Of a stretch of 48,541 bases of DNA, positions 31,152-39,386 are shown piece by piece; within the stretch, counting starts at the first letter, position 1; every line of letters starts with the position of its first letter. Source of the DNA: Symbiodinium natans (taxonomy: Eukaryota; Sar; Dinophyceae; Suessiales; Symbiodiniaceae); NCBI GenBank assembly GCA_905221605.1, contig CAJNDS010000229.1, positions 1 to 48,541 on the forward strand. The letters are read 5' to 3'. Below the pieces are notes generated by a model. The model was not told where the DNA came from, did no database searches, and saw only the letters and a program-made list of their open reading frames with translations. A program made the position numbers and the translations under genes.

Positions 31152-32225
31152 ATGGAGCAAGCCCAGCAGGAGCTGCTGAACAACCCTGCACTATGCCAAG
31201 TGCTCTTTAAGAACCTCCCCCATCTTGCCGCTTCATCCATGGCTGCGCGGGCATTTGGCCCTGATGAACGTTCAACGTCCAAAGAACTGGTCCCTGCTCA
31301 CGACAGGGACAGGCCTCCCAAACAGCGCCGTCAGCAAAAGGACCTGGAGCAGGACGAGGAAATGCCGCCGACTCGGTTGCCCTCACCGTCCAGGAGACCC
31401 AGGAGGACTGGTCGCCGTAATGGCTCCAGACCAAGGGCCTCGCAAAACGGTCTGCAGAAATCAAAGCAGGAGGTCAAACCAACCGCTGACCTCTTGGCCA
31501 GCATCATCTTGGCCCTGCTAAATCACGAGGATGAATTGACAGCCTTGCGATACCATCATGGATGGATCTTCTACGCCACGGTGCACCAAGCGAACAGTGT
31601 GGTTCCCTCCTTGGCACGGATCCAGCAACAGTGGAAGTCGGACCAGCCCCAGGACCCCCCTGGCACGCCCGTTCGCCACGCCCTGTTCCTCGGTCTCCTT
31701 CACGAGCTGCACACTCGAGCCCAGGGCTTCGATCACGTCGCCTACGACAGCACGAACCAGGACAAGGAATCAGCACTTATCTCTCTACCAGGAGCACTTG
31801 CCTCCCGAGGTCGACACCACACGGACGAGAACCCTGCCTTCTACTGGAACTACATGAGATGGGACGCCAAACAGCGGAAGGTAGTCATCGATGCCCAACG
31901 CCCTCCTCTCTCGCCCAAGGTTGTCTCCACTCACCTGGCGGCTATGCTCAAGCTAGATCAAGAACAGCTCACCAAGTTCAGGCCGTCCAGACCGCTGCGA
32001 GCCAACCTGACGGAAGAAAGGCCGGTCATCGCCTTCCTCCTGGAACTGGCCCTGACCATCGGAGACGACCATGAGGCAATGCACGCCTTTCGACTTCTAG
32101 CGAACAACTCAGTCTGGAACCTAGTGGGGGTCACCATGCGCAGGGAGGGCCTAAGACGGTCTCCACAGATGCAGACCCTCCGTGATCAGCTAGAAGCGCT
32201 GCGCACAGGAGGCAACGAGGGCTAA
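31152..32225 (+). CDS. cargo ORF A, 357 aa, unknown
   Basis: First ATG after hairpin 3, 57 bases downstream (MEQAQQELLNNPALCQVLF); the frame opens earlier only through the hairpin itself. Residues about 40-105 are a basic, disordered stretch with RRPRRTGRRNGSRPR. The rest is helical (LLASIILALLNHEDELTALR, FLLELALTIGDDHEAMHAF). I recognise no family. The basic segment could bind nucleic acid. It ends 10 bases before the arm of the next hairpin. Confidence 0.65.
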   Translation: MEQAQQELLNNPALCQVLFKNLPHLAASSMAARAFGPDERSTSKELVPAHDRDRPPKQRRQQKDLEQDEEMPPTRLPSPSRRPRRTGRRNGSRPRASQNGLQKSKQEVKPTADLLASIILALLNHEDELTALRYHHGWIFYATVHQANSVVPSLARIQQQWKSDQPQDPPGTPVRHALFLGLLHELHTRAQGFDHVAYDSTNQDKESALISLPGALASRGRHHTDENPAFYWNYMRWDAKQRKVVIDAQRPPLSPKVVSTHLAAMLKLDQEQLTKFRPSRPLRANLTEERPVIAFLLELALTIGDDHEAMHAFRLLANNSVWNLVGVTMRREGLRRSPQMQTLRDQLEALRTGGNEG

Positions 32226-32234
32226 AGTTTTCCA

Positions 32235-32269
32235 GGACACCCGAGTCGAGGTCCCCTCCTGAGCTGTCC
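32235..32269 (+). repeat. punctuation hairpin 4
   Basis: Core GTCGAGGTCCCCTCCTG (32245-32261) with arms GGACA (32235-32239) and TGTCC (32265-32269). It follows the stop of ORF A. Confidence 0.75.
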
Positions 32270-32321
32270 AAGGCCCCCTTGCCCTCCTGGGGGATCTAGC
32301 TAGTCACTTAGCCTCAGACAA

Positions 32322-32365
32322 CCCTCCTACTCTCGTGTAGAGGTCCCCTCCTGAGAGAACGAGGG
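32322..32365 (+). repeat. punctuation hairpin 5
   Basis: Core GTAGAGGTCCCCTCCTG, arms CTCTC (32330-32334) and GAGAG (32353-32357), extended by CCCTC (32322-32326) and GAGGG (32361-32365). Only about 60-70 bases separate it from hairpin 4. The 332 bases to the next ATG show no gene. Confidence 0.8.
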
Positions 32366-32684
32366 CGCTGATAAGTCAACCTGTTTTTCTTTCTCCCTTC
32401 TCTGCCGCCTCGTGCGCACCGTGCCTGCCAGGAAAAGTCTTTTCTGCACCACACGTCAGGCTTCAAGTGGCTATTGCATCGAACTGCCTTTCTCCCATTA
32501 CAACTGAGGCCGAGCTACACTTACGTCAGCTGTCGACCAGAGCGAGTCACACTCCAGGCTCTCGCATTGCTTACAAGCTGAGAGACTTTCCGCCATGTGC
32601 CTGACTGAAGCCCCAACTTAACTCAGCATCAGCCGTTCTGCTCATATTGATCAGTACTGACTGTTCCTCCATCATCACCACGCC

Positions 32685-32948
32685 ATGGCAACCAACCCGG
32701 AGGGCACGCTTCTTGCCATTGAGAACACCCCTGGCATTCACACCCAGCAGACGACAAGCCAGGCCAATGCCGCCCAAGCGCTGGTTAAGGCAACGGCACC
32801 TCCGCCACCACAGTCATCATACGGAGCAGGCTGCGACCAATGCCACAGTGCTCCATGTGTTCGACACAAGCCGGGACATCTGTGGCACTGCTGCTTCGGG
32901 TGTAGAGACTCCTGGGCGGTGCAACAAGCCCGCTCCAGATACTGGTAG
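32685..32948 (+). CDS. cargo ORF B, 87-aa Cys/His-rich protein
   Basis: ATG in a good context (GCCATGG). The first 45 residues are low-complexity Ala/Gln/Pro. Residues about 49-74 form a compact Cys/His cluster (CDQCHSAPCVRHKPGHLWHC then CFGC), which could bind zinc. No family assigned. A second frame over the same bases (32647-32991) ends with the next hairpin's AAG TGA, but lacks any motif. I prefer this frame for its Cys/His pattern. Confidence 0.55.
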   Translation: MATNPEGTLLAIENTPGIHTQQTTSQANAAQALVKATAPPPPQSSYGAGCDQCHSAPCVRHKPGHLWHCCFGCRDSWAVQQARSRYW

Positions 32949-32974
32949 CTATGAGCAGGATAGAGCTCGACTTT

Positions 32975-33013
32975 TTGCGACCAGCAAGTGAGGTCTCCTC
33001 CTGCAGGTAAAAC
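32975..33013 (+). repeat. punctuation hairpin 6
   Basis: Core AAGTGAGGTCTCCTCCTG (32986-33003). The outer stem is irregular: GC/GC, ACC/GGT and TTTT/AAAA, interrupted by a mismatch and a three-base bulge. It follows ORF B by about 38 bases. Confidence 0.6.
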
Positions 33014-33190
33014 GCAGCTATGTTCTCACAGCTGCGCGCCGTCGACCGAGCCAACAGTCTCAACTAAAACAATCTGCCCTAAATGCATGACAGCACTTAA
33101 CTTATCTAATGTCTCTCCGCTCCTAAATTGCTGCACAGGCCCCACTGTCGAGCCCAGCACTCAGCCAGTCCTTGTGCATTGCTGAGATAA

Positions 33191-34381
33191 ATGTCTGACC
33201 TTACGCGCTGGCAAGACTCTGTGCTCAAAGAAGGTCCACTAGGTCTACAGCGCAGGGCACCTAGGACCATGCCCCCGCGGAAAAGACAGTCGAAAGCTTC
33301 GACTCTGCCCTCGTTCGATCTCGCCTCCAACATCTGCACAGAAGCTGACAGGCTGCTGCCTTTGAACTATGTCCCCATCTCGCATAAGAGAATGGACGAG
33401 ATCAGAAACTACCGCTGGGAGAAGGGCCTCCGTGCTATATCAAGAAGCATGATGGCCCGTCAATCGACAAGGCCGGTCTCGAGCCAGAGACAAGCGGATA
33501 AAGAAAGCAAGAGACTAGAAGAGCTGGGAATCAAAAAGCCTGGACTCACTGCAGAGGACTTAGCGGCCCTTCCTACCTCGGAAGTGTACAAGAATCTGTC
33601 TTCGCTATCCTTGATCTCGGTCGAAACTTCCCGACCGGCAGGCTCCAGCGTGAGGTCGCCTCCGAGGAGCGGACACAGGAAAGCGAAAACAGATCCATCC
33701 TCCTCATCTATGCTCCAGGCAGAGCACGCGAAGACCTTCAAGGTAGAGCCAACACGAGAGCACTCACCGCAACCCTATGCGGGCCAAGGCGTGGGCAGGA
33801 AAGAAACCTGCAAGGAAGAGTCGGACTCCGACATACCACCCTGGGCGGACTCGAAGAAGTCGCGCTCATCTCAGTACACCGGTGCAGGAGTTGGACAAAA
33901 GGAGGCCTTCATCAGGCAGCCACCTCCACCTCCATCTCCTCCCGCAAGACAATCAGCTCCTGACCCAGGCCATCTTGAAGGCATCGCGCGCCTCACTTCC
34001 ACAGAGGAGCTCCAGGTCGTCAATCTTACGCAAGCAGCTCCTCCTCCGCGCGAGTTCCTGAACTACCCGGTGCATCAAGGAGTGATAGTTCTTCCAGCAG
34101 CCACAGTTCAGGCTCGAACAAGACAAGGGCAAGGCGGTCATTCACTCCTTCCCCTACTCCTACCCGCAGGAATTCCCTTTGGAATTGGATGTTCACGTGC
34201 AAGTTCGGAAATCGCAGGACGAGCAAGTCAGCATGGTTCTAAAACTGAACCGCACAGCATCCATGAAGGGCGTCACCAGAGCTGTATACAACTTCAAGGG
34301 CGGGGAATTCTACTCGGTCTTCAAACTCTCAGTTGTTGCTCCCCAGGAAGAACAGGCCCAAGACGGACTTCAGGCTCATGA
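33191..34381 (+). CDS. cargo ORF C, Pro/Ser-rich, probably frameshifted into D
   Basis: ATG at 33191 (a second ATG at 33269 begins MPPRKRQSKAS). The first 130 residues are charged and helical (NYRWEKGLRAISRSMMARQS, ESKRLEELGIKKPGLTAED). Then comes a disordered segment with PPPPPSPP. Hairpin 7 lies in frame as VRSPP. After about 34,090 the reading becomes unnatural while the adjacent frame begins to look protein-like (QDKGKAVIHSFPYSYPQEF). C and D are therefore probably one gene of about 620 codons broken by a single-base indel. Family unknown. Confidence 0.55.
   Translation: MSDLTRWQDSVLKEGPLGLQRRAPRTMPPRKRQSKASTLPSFDLASNICTEADRLLPLNYVPISHKRMDEIRNYRWEKGLRAISRSMMARQSTRPVSSQRQADKESKRLEELGIKKPGLTAEDLAALPTSEVYKNLSSLSLISVETSRPAGSSVRSPPRSGHRKAKTDPSSSSMLQAEHAKTFKVEPTREHSPQPYAGQGVGRKETCKEESDSDIPPWADSKKSRSSQYTGAGVGQKEAFIRQPPPPPSPPARQSAPDPGHLEGIARLTSTEELQVVNLTQAAPPPREFLNYPVHQGVIVLPAATVQARTRQGQGGHSLLPLLLPAGIPFGIGCSRASSEIAGRASQHGSKTEPHSIHEGRHQSCIQLQGRGILLGLQTLSCCSPGRTGPRRTSGS
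33642..33670 (+). repeat. punctuation hairpin 7 (in-frame in ORF C)
   Basis: Core GCGTGAGGTCGCCTCCG (from 33648) with arms GCTCC (33642-33646) and GGAGC (33666-33670). Read as VRSPP within ORF C, a different frame from the SEVSS copies. Confidence 0.65.
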
Positions 34382-35060
34382 AGCGGAACTTGACTTGGCA
34401 CACGTTTTCCCAGAGATGGTCCCGACGGTGGCAAACGTCTTTGCTATCCAGCTCAGAGTGGCTTCCGCGGTCAATCCCCTGGAGTTTCCCAAGTCTCCCA
34501 CGCCGAGTGAGGTCTCCTCCTGGCGGGGAGACTCGGGCCCGCCGAAGTATCTCCTCATTCAGCAAGCCTACGGCATCATGGTGGAAAAGGTCCAGCCGCT
34601 GGATAACCTCCCACCGCATCTACGCCCCAGCATGGACGAGTGCTACTTGCTGATTCTCCTAGTACTCAAATCGGCGCTCCTAGGATACTATGTACGAGAC
34701 TGTGGATGGTCCAACCTGGGCAGACGAATCTCGCCGGACTCCAGCACGGATCTGCCCTTCTTTCTTGCTCTCGACACGTCGGCCTGGCACAAACGCACAC
34801 CTCCGGCTCCTCAACAAGCCACAACTTCAACCGCAGATCATGTCCGAGGACTCTTCTCGACCCTAGAGTACCTGGCGGAGGACAAGCCGGCAATCCAGGC
34901 AGCCAAACAAGCCTTCACGCATCATCAGCGACAGGTCCCTCCTCTTGTCCAGCACTTCTTCTCCCTGCTCCGAACTCCGGTGGGCAAAGAAAAGGCAGAG
35001 AGAATCTTTAAGGACACGTCTCTGGCGCTCTCTGCTGATGTGTGGGACGCCTTCAGCTAA
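34089..35060 (+). CDS. cargo ORF D, C-terminal part of C/D protein
   Basis: The frame opens after a TAG at 34086. The nominal start at 34179 is TTG, so it lacks a good initiator, supporting fusion with ORF C. About 320 codons: a beta-rich start (LELDVHVQVRK, VSMVLKLNRT), then helices, with hairpin 8 in frame as PSEVSSWRG. It then has a hydrophobic stretch CYLLILLVLKSALLGYYV that may be buried rather than membrane. No known domain recognised. It ends 13 bases before the arm of hairpin 9. Confidence 0.55.
   Translation, partial: FFQQPQFRLEQDKGKAVIHSFPYSYPQEFPLELDVHVQVRKSQDEQVSMVLKLNRTASMKGVTRAVYNFKGGEFYSVFKLSVVAPQEEQAQDGLQAHEAELDLAHVFPEMVPTVANVFAIQLRVASAVNPLEFPKSPTPSEVSSWRGDSGPPKYLLIQQAYGIMVEKVQPLDNLPPHLRPSMDECYLLILLVLKSALLGYYVRDCGWSNLGRRISPDSSTDLPFFLALDTSAWHKRTPPAPQQATTSTADHVRGLFSTLEYLAEDKPAIQAAKQAFTHHQRQVPPLVQHFFSLLRTPVGKEKAERIFKDTSLALSADVWDAFS
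34495..34530 (+). repeat. punctuation hairpin 8 (in-frame in ORF D)
   Basis: Core GAGTGAGGTCTCCTCCTG at 34505-34522. Left arm CTCCCACGCC pairs with right arm GGCGGGGAG with one bulged base. Read as SEVSS, keeping ORF D open. Confidence 0.85.
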
Positions 35061-35073
35061 CCTGCACTATGCA

Positions 35074-35106
35074 GCCATTTCGTGTGAGGTCCCCTCCTGA
35101 AACGGC
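35074..35106 (+). repeat. punctuation hairpin 9
   Basis: Core GTGTGAGGTCCCCTCCTG at 35082-35099. Arms GCCATTTC and GAAACGGC pair at seven of eight positions. It lies just after ORF D. Confidence 0.85.
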
Positions 35107-35222
35107 ACGCCGGGACAAGTGTCCGGCACAAGCACCCAAGCTACCTTTTCAACTCTCGCTACGGCACAAAAACAAGCTGACTGGTTTTCTAGGCCGGCTC
35201 AATGCGCATTCAGCACAGCACG

Positions 35223-35399
35223 ATGCCTGCGTGCTTCAAGACTAGCTCAGCTCAGGTCACGAGCTCACAGGCTTGGGGCTCAGTCACCAACTCTGCTTTA
35301 GCCCACAAACGCAAGGCTGAAGCAACATCTGTGTATGTGACTCCAGTCATTTCCATCCAATGTCGCGTGAGGTCTCCTCCTGACAGCCATTTCAGATAG
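35223..35399 (+). CDS. possible small ORF in spacer between hairpins 9 and 10
   Basis: A 58-codon frame from ATG at 35223, running through hairpin 10 as VRSPP. Ser/Thr/Val composition, no motif. It may be chance; listed because it fills the 260-base spacer that otherwise holds nothing. Confidence 0.2.
   Translation: MPACFKTSSAQVTSSQAWGSVTNSALAHKRKAEATSVYVTPVISIQCRVRSPPDSHFR
35361..35385 (+). repeat. punctuation hairpin 10
   Basis: Core GCGTGAGGTCTCCTCCTG at 35365-35382, short arms TGTC and GACA. It lies 45 bases before the ATG of the phosphatase-like gene. Confidence 0.75.
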
Positions 35400-35427
35400 G
35401 CAAATAGCCCTCTCTGCCCCCTGCGCC

Positions 35428-36336
35428 ATGGATCTGGCTGCTCCCTACATCAGGCTTCGAGGCCCGGAACACAGCGTTTGCCTTGAACGCAATGGCCTAT
35501 TCAGAATGCAGGATCCGGAACCGCGGTGCAACTTCGAACCATCAATCACTGATAACAAAGCAATGGACGACATCCACGCGCAGACCCAGGCCGCCTTCTA
35601 CAATCGAGTACAATGGACGACGCAAGATCACAGACTGGCATCGGAATGGAGCGCCTTGATGGCCGAGCACCCGGATCATTCCTTCCCCAATTCAGTTGCC
35701 TACTGGCCAAAATGGGACTCCACGGTGGTGTTCCGTGATGACTACTGCACGCTGATGCTTGGCACCCAGCGCACTGCTCTCGACATACCTGAACTCAAAG
35801 CGCACCAGGTTGATATCATCGTGACTCTCAACGCATCATCGCGCTTCAGGGAGAGTTATGACACAGATGCCGATTGGCAGTTCATGTACCAAATGGAGGG
35901 CATCTCCAACTTGCGCTACCACCTCTCGGATGTGCGCATCTCTCGGAACGATCAAGGCTTCCATGATGTGGTGTCAAATCTTGCCAGGACCTGGATCAGG
36001 ATGATCGACGAAATTGAGGGCCAGGAGTGCAGCCGCACCAAACCGATGGTCATCCTGTTCCATTGTCTTGCGGGCATCAATCGCTCGACTTCTGCCCTCT
36101 GTGCCTACCTGATTGTTCGCTACCACCTCACTGCTCAACAAGCGATAGCGATTCTACTCTCGGCTAGGCCAGGTCAACGCTACTGGCAGGAAAGAGATCA
36201 ATTCCCTCTCGCGCTACACTGGCTCTCCAGAGAATGCAAGAAGTCTGTTCTGGGGTACCTATGCATGGCCTGTGGAGACGCATTCAGACCGACACCAGAC
36301 GATGACCCTCAGGACATGGACGACTTCGACGAGTGA
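35428..36336 (+). CDS. dual-specificity phosphatase-like protein (cargo ORF E)
   Basis: 302 aa from ATG at 35428 (CGCCATGG context). The signature HCLAGINRS near residue 213 is the H-C-x5-R-S/T loop of cysteine phosphatases, preceded by strand MVILF and followed by TSALCAYLIVRYHLTAQQAI as in DSP folds. Upstream, VDIIVTLNASSRF and RYHLSDVRIS fit the early strand and the general-acid Asp loop. This suggests an active protein or RNA-5'-phosphatase-like enzyme; the substrate is unknown. The acidic C-terminus DDDPQDMDDFDE ends at GAG TGA, and both codons belong to hairpin 11's core. Presence inside a retroelement is unusual; it may be a captured host gene. Confidence 0.8.
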   Translation: MDLAAPYIRLRGPEHSVCLERNGLFRMQDPEPRCNFEPSITDNKAMDDIHAQTQAAFYNRVQWTTQDHRLASEWSALMAEHPDHSFPNSVAYWPKWDSTVVFRDDYCTLMLGTQRTALDIPELKAHQVDIIVTLNASSRFRESYDTDADWQFMYQMEGISNLRYHLSDVRISRNDQGFHDVVSNLARTWIRMIDEIEGQECSRTKPMVILFHCLAGINRSTSALCAYLIVRYHLTAQQAIAILLSARPGQRYWQERDQFPLALHWLSRECKKSVLGYLCMACGDAFRPTPDDDPQDMDDFDE

Positions 36337-36353
36337 GGTCCCCTCCTGTCGAA
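36325..36353 (+). repeat. punctuation hairpin 11 (supplies stop of ORF E)
   Basis: Core GAGTGAGGTCCCCTCCTG at 36331-36348, arms TTCGAC (36325-36330) and GTCGAA (36348-36353), perfect. The core's first six bases are the last codon and stop of the phosphatase-like gene. Confidence 0.9.
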
Positions 36354-36495
36354 CCCCACCTTTTCCTTACGTTCTTTAGAGGCGACTGTACTGACAACGC
36401 AAATTTGTGCAGAAAACGCGTGATACCCCTGATCATCTACATCATGCATTATTCGCTTGCAACTGCCCTCTCCTGGCTTCTGCTCAGGTTTCGCC

Positions 36496-36624
36496 ATGCC
36501 CCGCCTCACATCGAGGATTTCGCCTCAGCCTCAACCAGCTGAGGTCATCCTGCCAACAGCTCTTTCTTCTCTACCTCAGAGCTCACAGCTCAAGCCATCG
36601 TTAGTAGCGGCCCTGAACGAGTGA
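36496..36624 (+). CDS. possible 42-aa micro-ORF ending at hairpin 12
   Basis: ATG at 36496 (GCCATGCC). Begins MPRLTSRISPQPQPAEV and ends LKPSLVAALNE with GAG TGA from hairpin 12, the same stop arrangement as ORFs E, G and J. It crosses a decayed core-like segment (36541, GAGGTCATCCTG) read as AEVIL. Short and without a family, so tentative. Confidence 0.3.
   Translation: MPRLTSRISPQPQPAEVILPTALSSLPQSSQLKPSLVAALNE
36537..36561 (+). repeat. decayed hairpin relic
   Basis: AGCTGAGGTCATCCTGCC resembles the core but lacks the CCTC arm. AGCT at both ends could still pair. Probably a degenerate copy. Confidence 0.35.
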
Positions 36625-36639
36625 GGTTCCCTCCTGTTC
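36615..36639 (+). repeat. punctuation hairpin 12
   Basis: Core GAGTGAGGTTCCCTCCTG at 36619-36636. The loop is TTC, but the GAGG/CCTC stem is kept. Arms GAAC and GTTC; outer flanks GTTAG and CTAAC could extend it. It lies 18 bases before the ATG of ORF F. Confidence 0.8.
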
Positions 36640-36654
36640 TACTGCTAACTGGCC

Positions 36655-37386
36655 ATGTCAGCGCCGGAGGAAGGCAATTCACATCGAGAAACCCGACACA
36701 GCGAAGACAAGCCCTCCAAGCGACGACATCCTCGCGGCAAGAGGCATCAGGCGGACTCAGACTCCCGTCTGATCACGGAGGCTGACCTGGACTCTGAGGC
36801 TTCTTCCCTTCAGGATGATGACGACCTAGTGGAATCCCTGTCAAGGAGCTCCTCGAGACGGACAGCCTCTTCCCGGAACCAGCCCGCCCAACTGGCCCCA
36901 GGAGGCCCGCCTCCGCCCACTCCCATAACAACCAAGGCACTCTCGCCGGCGAACCAGGCTCAAACCGTACCCAAAGCCACCCAGCAGGCCTACCAGCCGT
37001 CGGGCCCCCCTCCCCCGACTCCGGTTCACCAGCCTTTCCAAGCGCAGGACCACTCAGGCCATAGCCCCCCTCCCATGGCGGAAGGTGCTCCCAGAACCAC
37101 GGCACGTCCCTCCTCGACAAGTGGCACTTCAACGTCGGGGGCCTCAATGTCTCCCCCAGCCGCAGCTCATCCTCATCCCGCGCAAGAAGCTGCAACGCTA
37201 GTGGGCACTTGGATCATCACTCCTGGACCGATTGTCTCCCTTGCTCCTAACCCCTTCAGCCCGTGGTCCCCCCCAGCGCGCACCTCGGTACTGTCTGCCA
37301 CAGGAAGCCCACTTCCTCCGGGCACAGTCCAGACCTGGATAATTACCGAAGGCCCACTTGTCCCAAGACGAGATCCGCAGGAGTGA
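36655..37386 (+). CDS. cargo ORF F, 243-aa disordered Pro/Ser-rich protein
   Basis: ATG at 36655. Starts with a charged Arg/Lys/Glu/Asp segment (KPSKRRHPRGKRHQADSDSR) and an acidic patch (DDDDLVE), then Pro-rich low complexity. Internal near-repeats are visible: GPPPPTP twice, and TWIITPGPIV versus TWIITEGPLV. No fold or family recognised; likely intrinsically disordered. The last codons are CAG GAG TGA, where GAGTGAGG resembles the first half of a hairpin core. A complete core follows 35 bases later. Confidence 0.5.
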   Translation: MSAPEEGNSHRETRHSEDKPSKRRHPRGKRHQADSDSRLITEADLDSEASSLQDDDDLVESLSRSSSRRTASSRNQPAQLAPGGPPPPTPITTKALSPANQAQTVPKATQQAYQPSGPPPPTPVHQPFQAQDHSGHSPPPMAEGAPRTTARPSSTSGTSTSGASMSPPAAAHPHPAQEAATLVGTWIITPGPIVSLAPNPFSPWSPPARTSVLSATGSPLPPGTVQTWIITEGPLVPRRDPQE

Positions 37387-37409
37387 GGCATGCACAGAGC
37401 TCAATTTTG

Positions 37410-37449
37410 GCACTCCCTGCGAGTGAGGTCACCTCCTGCTAGGGAGTGC
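37410..37449 (+). repeat. punctuation hairpin 13
   Basis: Core GAGTGAGGTCACCTCCTG at 37421-37438. Left arm GCACTCCCTGC and right arm GCTAGGGAGTGC pair fully apart from one bulged T. The spacer after it (37450-37724) shows no gene. Confidence 0.9.
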
Positions 37450-37724
37450 ATGTGTCACTGCTTACACCTTTTCAACCCAGCAGTATCTCAGAGACGAAAT
37501 CCAGCCGCGCATCACACTGCTACCGCTGCCTAGACTTAGTCCTCGACGTGCCACACCGAAGCCATGCTCTATGCACCGACAAGCCAAGGTGGGATGCTCT
37601 ACCACAGACAAAGCCGGCTCCTCACTCTTAGTCTTCCTCTGCAGCACAAACTGCCGTAGCACAATCCAGCTGATTCGAGTTGCCAAGAACTGATAGCTTT
37701 CACCAACCCTCTCTCCAGGCTCAA

Positions 37725-37756
37725 AGGCAGAAAAGCGAGGTCACCTCCTGCTGCCT
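37725..37756 (+). repeat. punctuation hairpin 14
   Basis: Core GCGAGGTCACCTCCTG at 37735-37750 with arms AGGCAG (37725-37730) and CTGCCT (37751-37756). It precedes ORF G. Confidence 0.85.
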
Positions 37757-37781
37757 AGCCCCCCCTCTCAAACCCTGCGTC

Positions 37782-39023
37782 ATGTTGCATACATGCCCGT
37801 TGCTCCCGCTACGACCAGACTCATCGACGATGCCAATGAAGTCCAAGCTCGCCGCGCTGAACCTCTTCTGCAAGGCAATGCTGTACACAGGCAAGAGAAC
37901 CAGTGATCCGGATGAAAACCTCTACCTCTCGGATGAGGCCAAGGGTCTTGCTCGATGTGAGAACTGTATGCTGGCTCCAACCCTGAGACTGGCAGCACGC
38001 AGCTACAACTGGATTCGACTTCTCTCCCAATCAGCTCAGCCTAATCTTCCCTTGCTGGCCGAAGCTGAGATGGCATCCCTATTATCACCCACGGAGCCTC
38101 CCCCTCATATCAAGCACTACGAGGCGGAACGGAGCTCACTTACCTTGCAGATGATACTCGAAACGGTGCATATCTACACTGAAGAGGAGACCATGGAGCC
38201 GGACGACTTCAAGTTAGCCGCCCTTATCATTTCCCAGACTCTGTACAATCTGGGAATGGGCGGGCAAACCGTCAGGGACATTGTCAATGGCGCTGCCCAG
38301 CATCTGCGCTGGATCCTACCCAGTGACTCCACACGAGTTCTGAACGGAATACACCTTTGTCTCTTCCCTTCGGATATCTCGCCGTGGCCGCGAGAGGCAG
38401 ACACCAATCCACATACTCAAAGTGACGAACATGCATTGGGCATCCTCGACGCAGAAATTCACATGCTACAGCGAGCGTCCAAGATTTACCGGACCATGGC
38501 CATGGTCGACTTCATGGTCGCCCGAGCAAGAGGAGCACGAGTGCCAGACGAAGTCTGCCCCAGCGAACCCTGGGACGTCCTGCGACAGGATCAAGCCATG
38601 GCACTCCTTTCATATGCGGAGCACTTGACGGAACTCCATGATCTCCTGACCACTGATGCGTACCAAAAGATGCGTACAGACCTCCGCCTGGGCAGAACCT
38701 GGCTATCGCGACCCATCACAGCATCCGAACTGGCCTCGCTTGAAGCAATATGGCACAATACCACGATACCAGAGAGTTTTGCCAAGCTACACCTCACTCT
38801 CCAGCTCAAAGGGCAAATTGCTGCACACCTTCCGGAAGACTCCAGAGCACAGGACAGACTACTTACCATACTCTCTCCCCTGGAGAATGACGTCCTGGAC
38901 CAGGCCTTCCCCTGGATTCTGGCCTTTAAGATGCTCACGCCTGAGCGCAGGATGATATTCCGATATGCTCTTCTTACGGCAGCGGGCCCCTCGGCAACAG
39001 CGCCGGTTACGCAGACCGAGTGA
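37782..39023 (+). CDS. cargo ORF G, paralog family member 1
   Basis: The frame is open from 37680, through hairpin 14, but the first ATG after the hairpin is 37782 (others at 37830 and 37836). 413 codons, all-helical. Shares the architecture of ORFs H, I and J: an AAxIISQ-like helix, then ILDAEIHMLQRASKIYR matching LDLQYFDLQALRRASTIYR of H, then a helix opening ITASELASLEAIW (ITEEETAWARD in H). It ends ILSPLENDVLDQ...FKMLTPERR (IINPLHDDVYEE...YKMLTPPNR in H). It is the most diverged member. Function unknown. It ends ACC GAG TGA with hairpin 15 supplying the stop. Confidence 0.7.
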   Translation: MLHTCPLLPLRPDSSTMPMKSKLAALNLFCKAMLYTGKRTSDPDENLYLSDEAKGLARCENCMLAPTLRLAARSYNWIRLLSQSAQPNLPLLAEAEMASLLSPTEPPPHIKHYEAERSSLTLQMILETVHIYTEEETMEPDDFKLAALIISQTLYNLGMGGQTVRDIVNGAAQHLRWILPSDSTRVLNGIHLCLFPSDISPWPREADTNPHTQSDEHALGILDAEIHMLQRASKIYRTMAMVDFMVARARGARVPDEVCPSEPWDVLRQDQAMALLSYAEHLTELHDLLTTDAYQKMRTDLRLGRTWLSRPITASELASLEAIWHNTTIPESFAKLHLTLQLKGQIAAHLPEDSRAQDRLLTILSPLENDVLDQAFPWILAFKMLTPERRMIFRYALLTAAGPSATAPVTQTE

Positions 39024-39040
39024 GGTCCCCTCCTGGTCAG
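39012..39040 (+). repeat. punctuation hairpin 15 (supplies stop of ORF G)
   Basis: Core GAGTGAGGTCCCCTCCTG at 39018-39035, arms GACC and GGTC, extended by GC/GC across an A-A mismatch. Confidence 0.8.
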
Positions 39041-39386
39041 CTACTTAACAAACCTAGTCAACTTCTTTCTCACAAGAAGATCGATGATGCCTGCTGCTAA
39101 CAGACAAAGGAGAATTATTCCCGCTACTCTGCGCCTCTCCCAAACACAAATCTAGACACCCCTCTCCCTCTCCGAGCAGAGCCTCAGGTCCTTAACCAGA
39201 AAGAGGGAAACACGCACCAGTGCCAGCGCCTCAGCTCTGCCCACCTTCAGCTTGAACTCTGCTGCGCAACCCTACCCCTGCAGCTTAGCCCGAGAGAGGC
39301 CTTCCTTGAATTTCACCTCCTGGTTCCTTACCTTCGGCCTAAAAGCACCAAGGCAGCTGTGTTTGCTCCGGCTAACATCAGAGCCT
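39041..39386 (+). other. spacer between hairpins 15 and 16, no ATG-initiated gene
   Basis: About 350 bases. One plus frame is open from about 39,100 to a TGA at 39411, ending VRSPPV through hairpin 16, but has no ATG. It may be a relic of a coding unit or chance. Confidence 0.4.
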
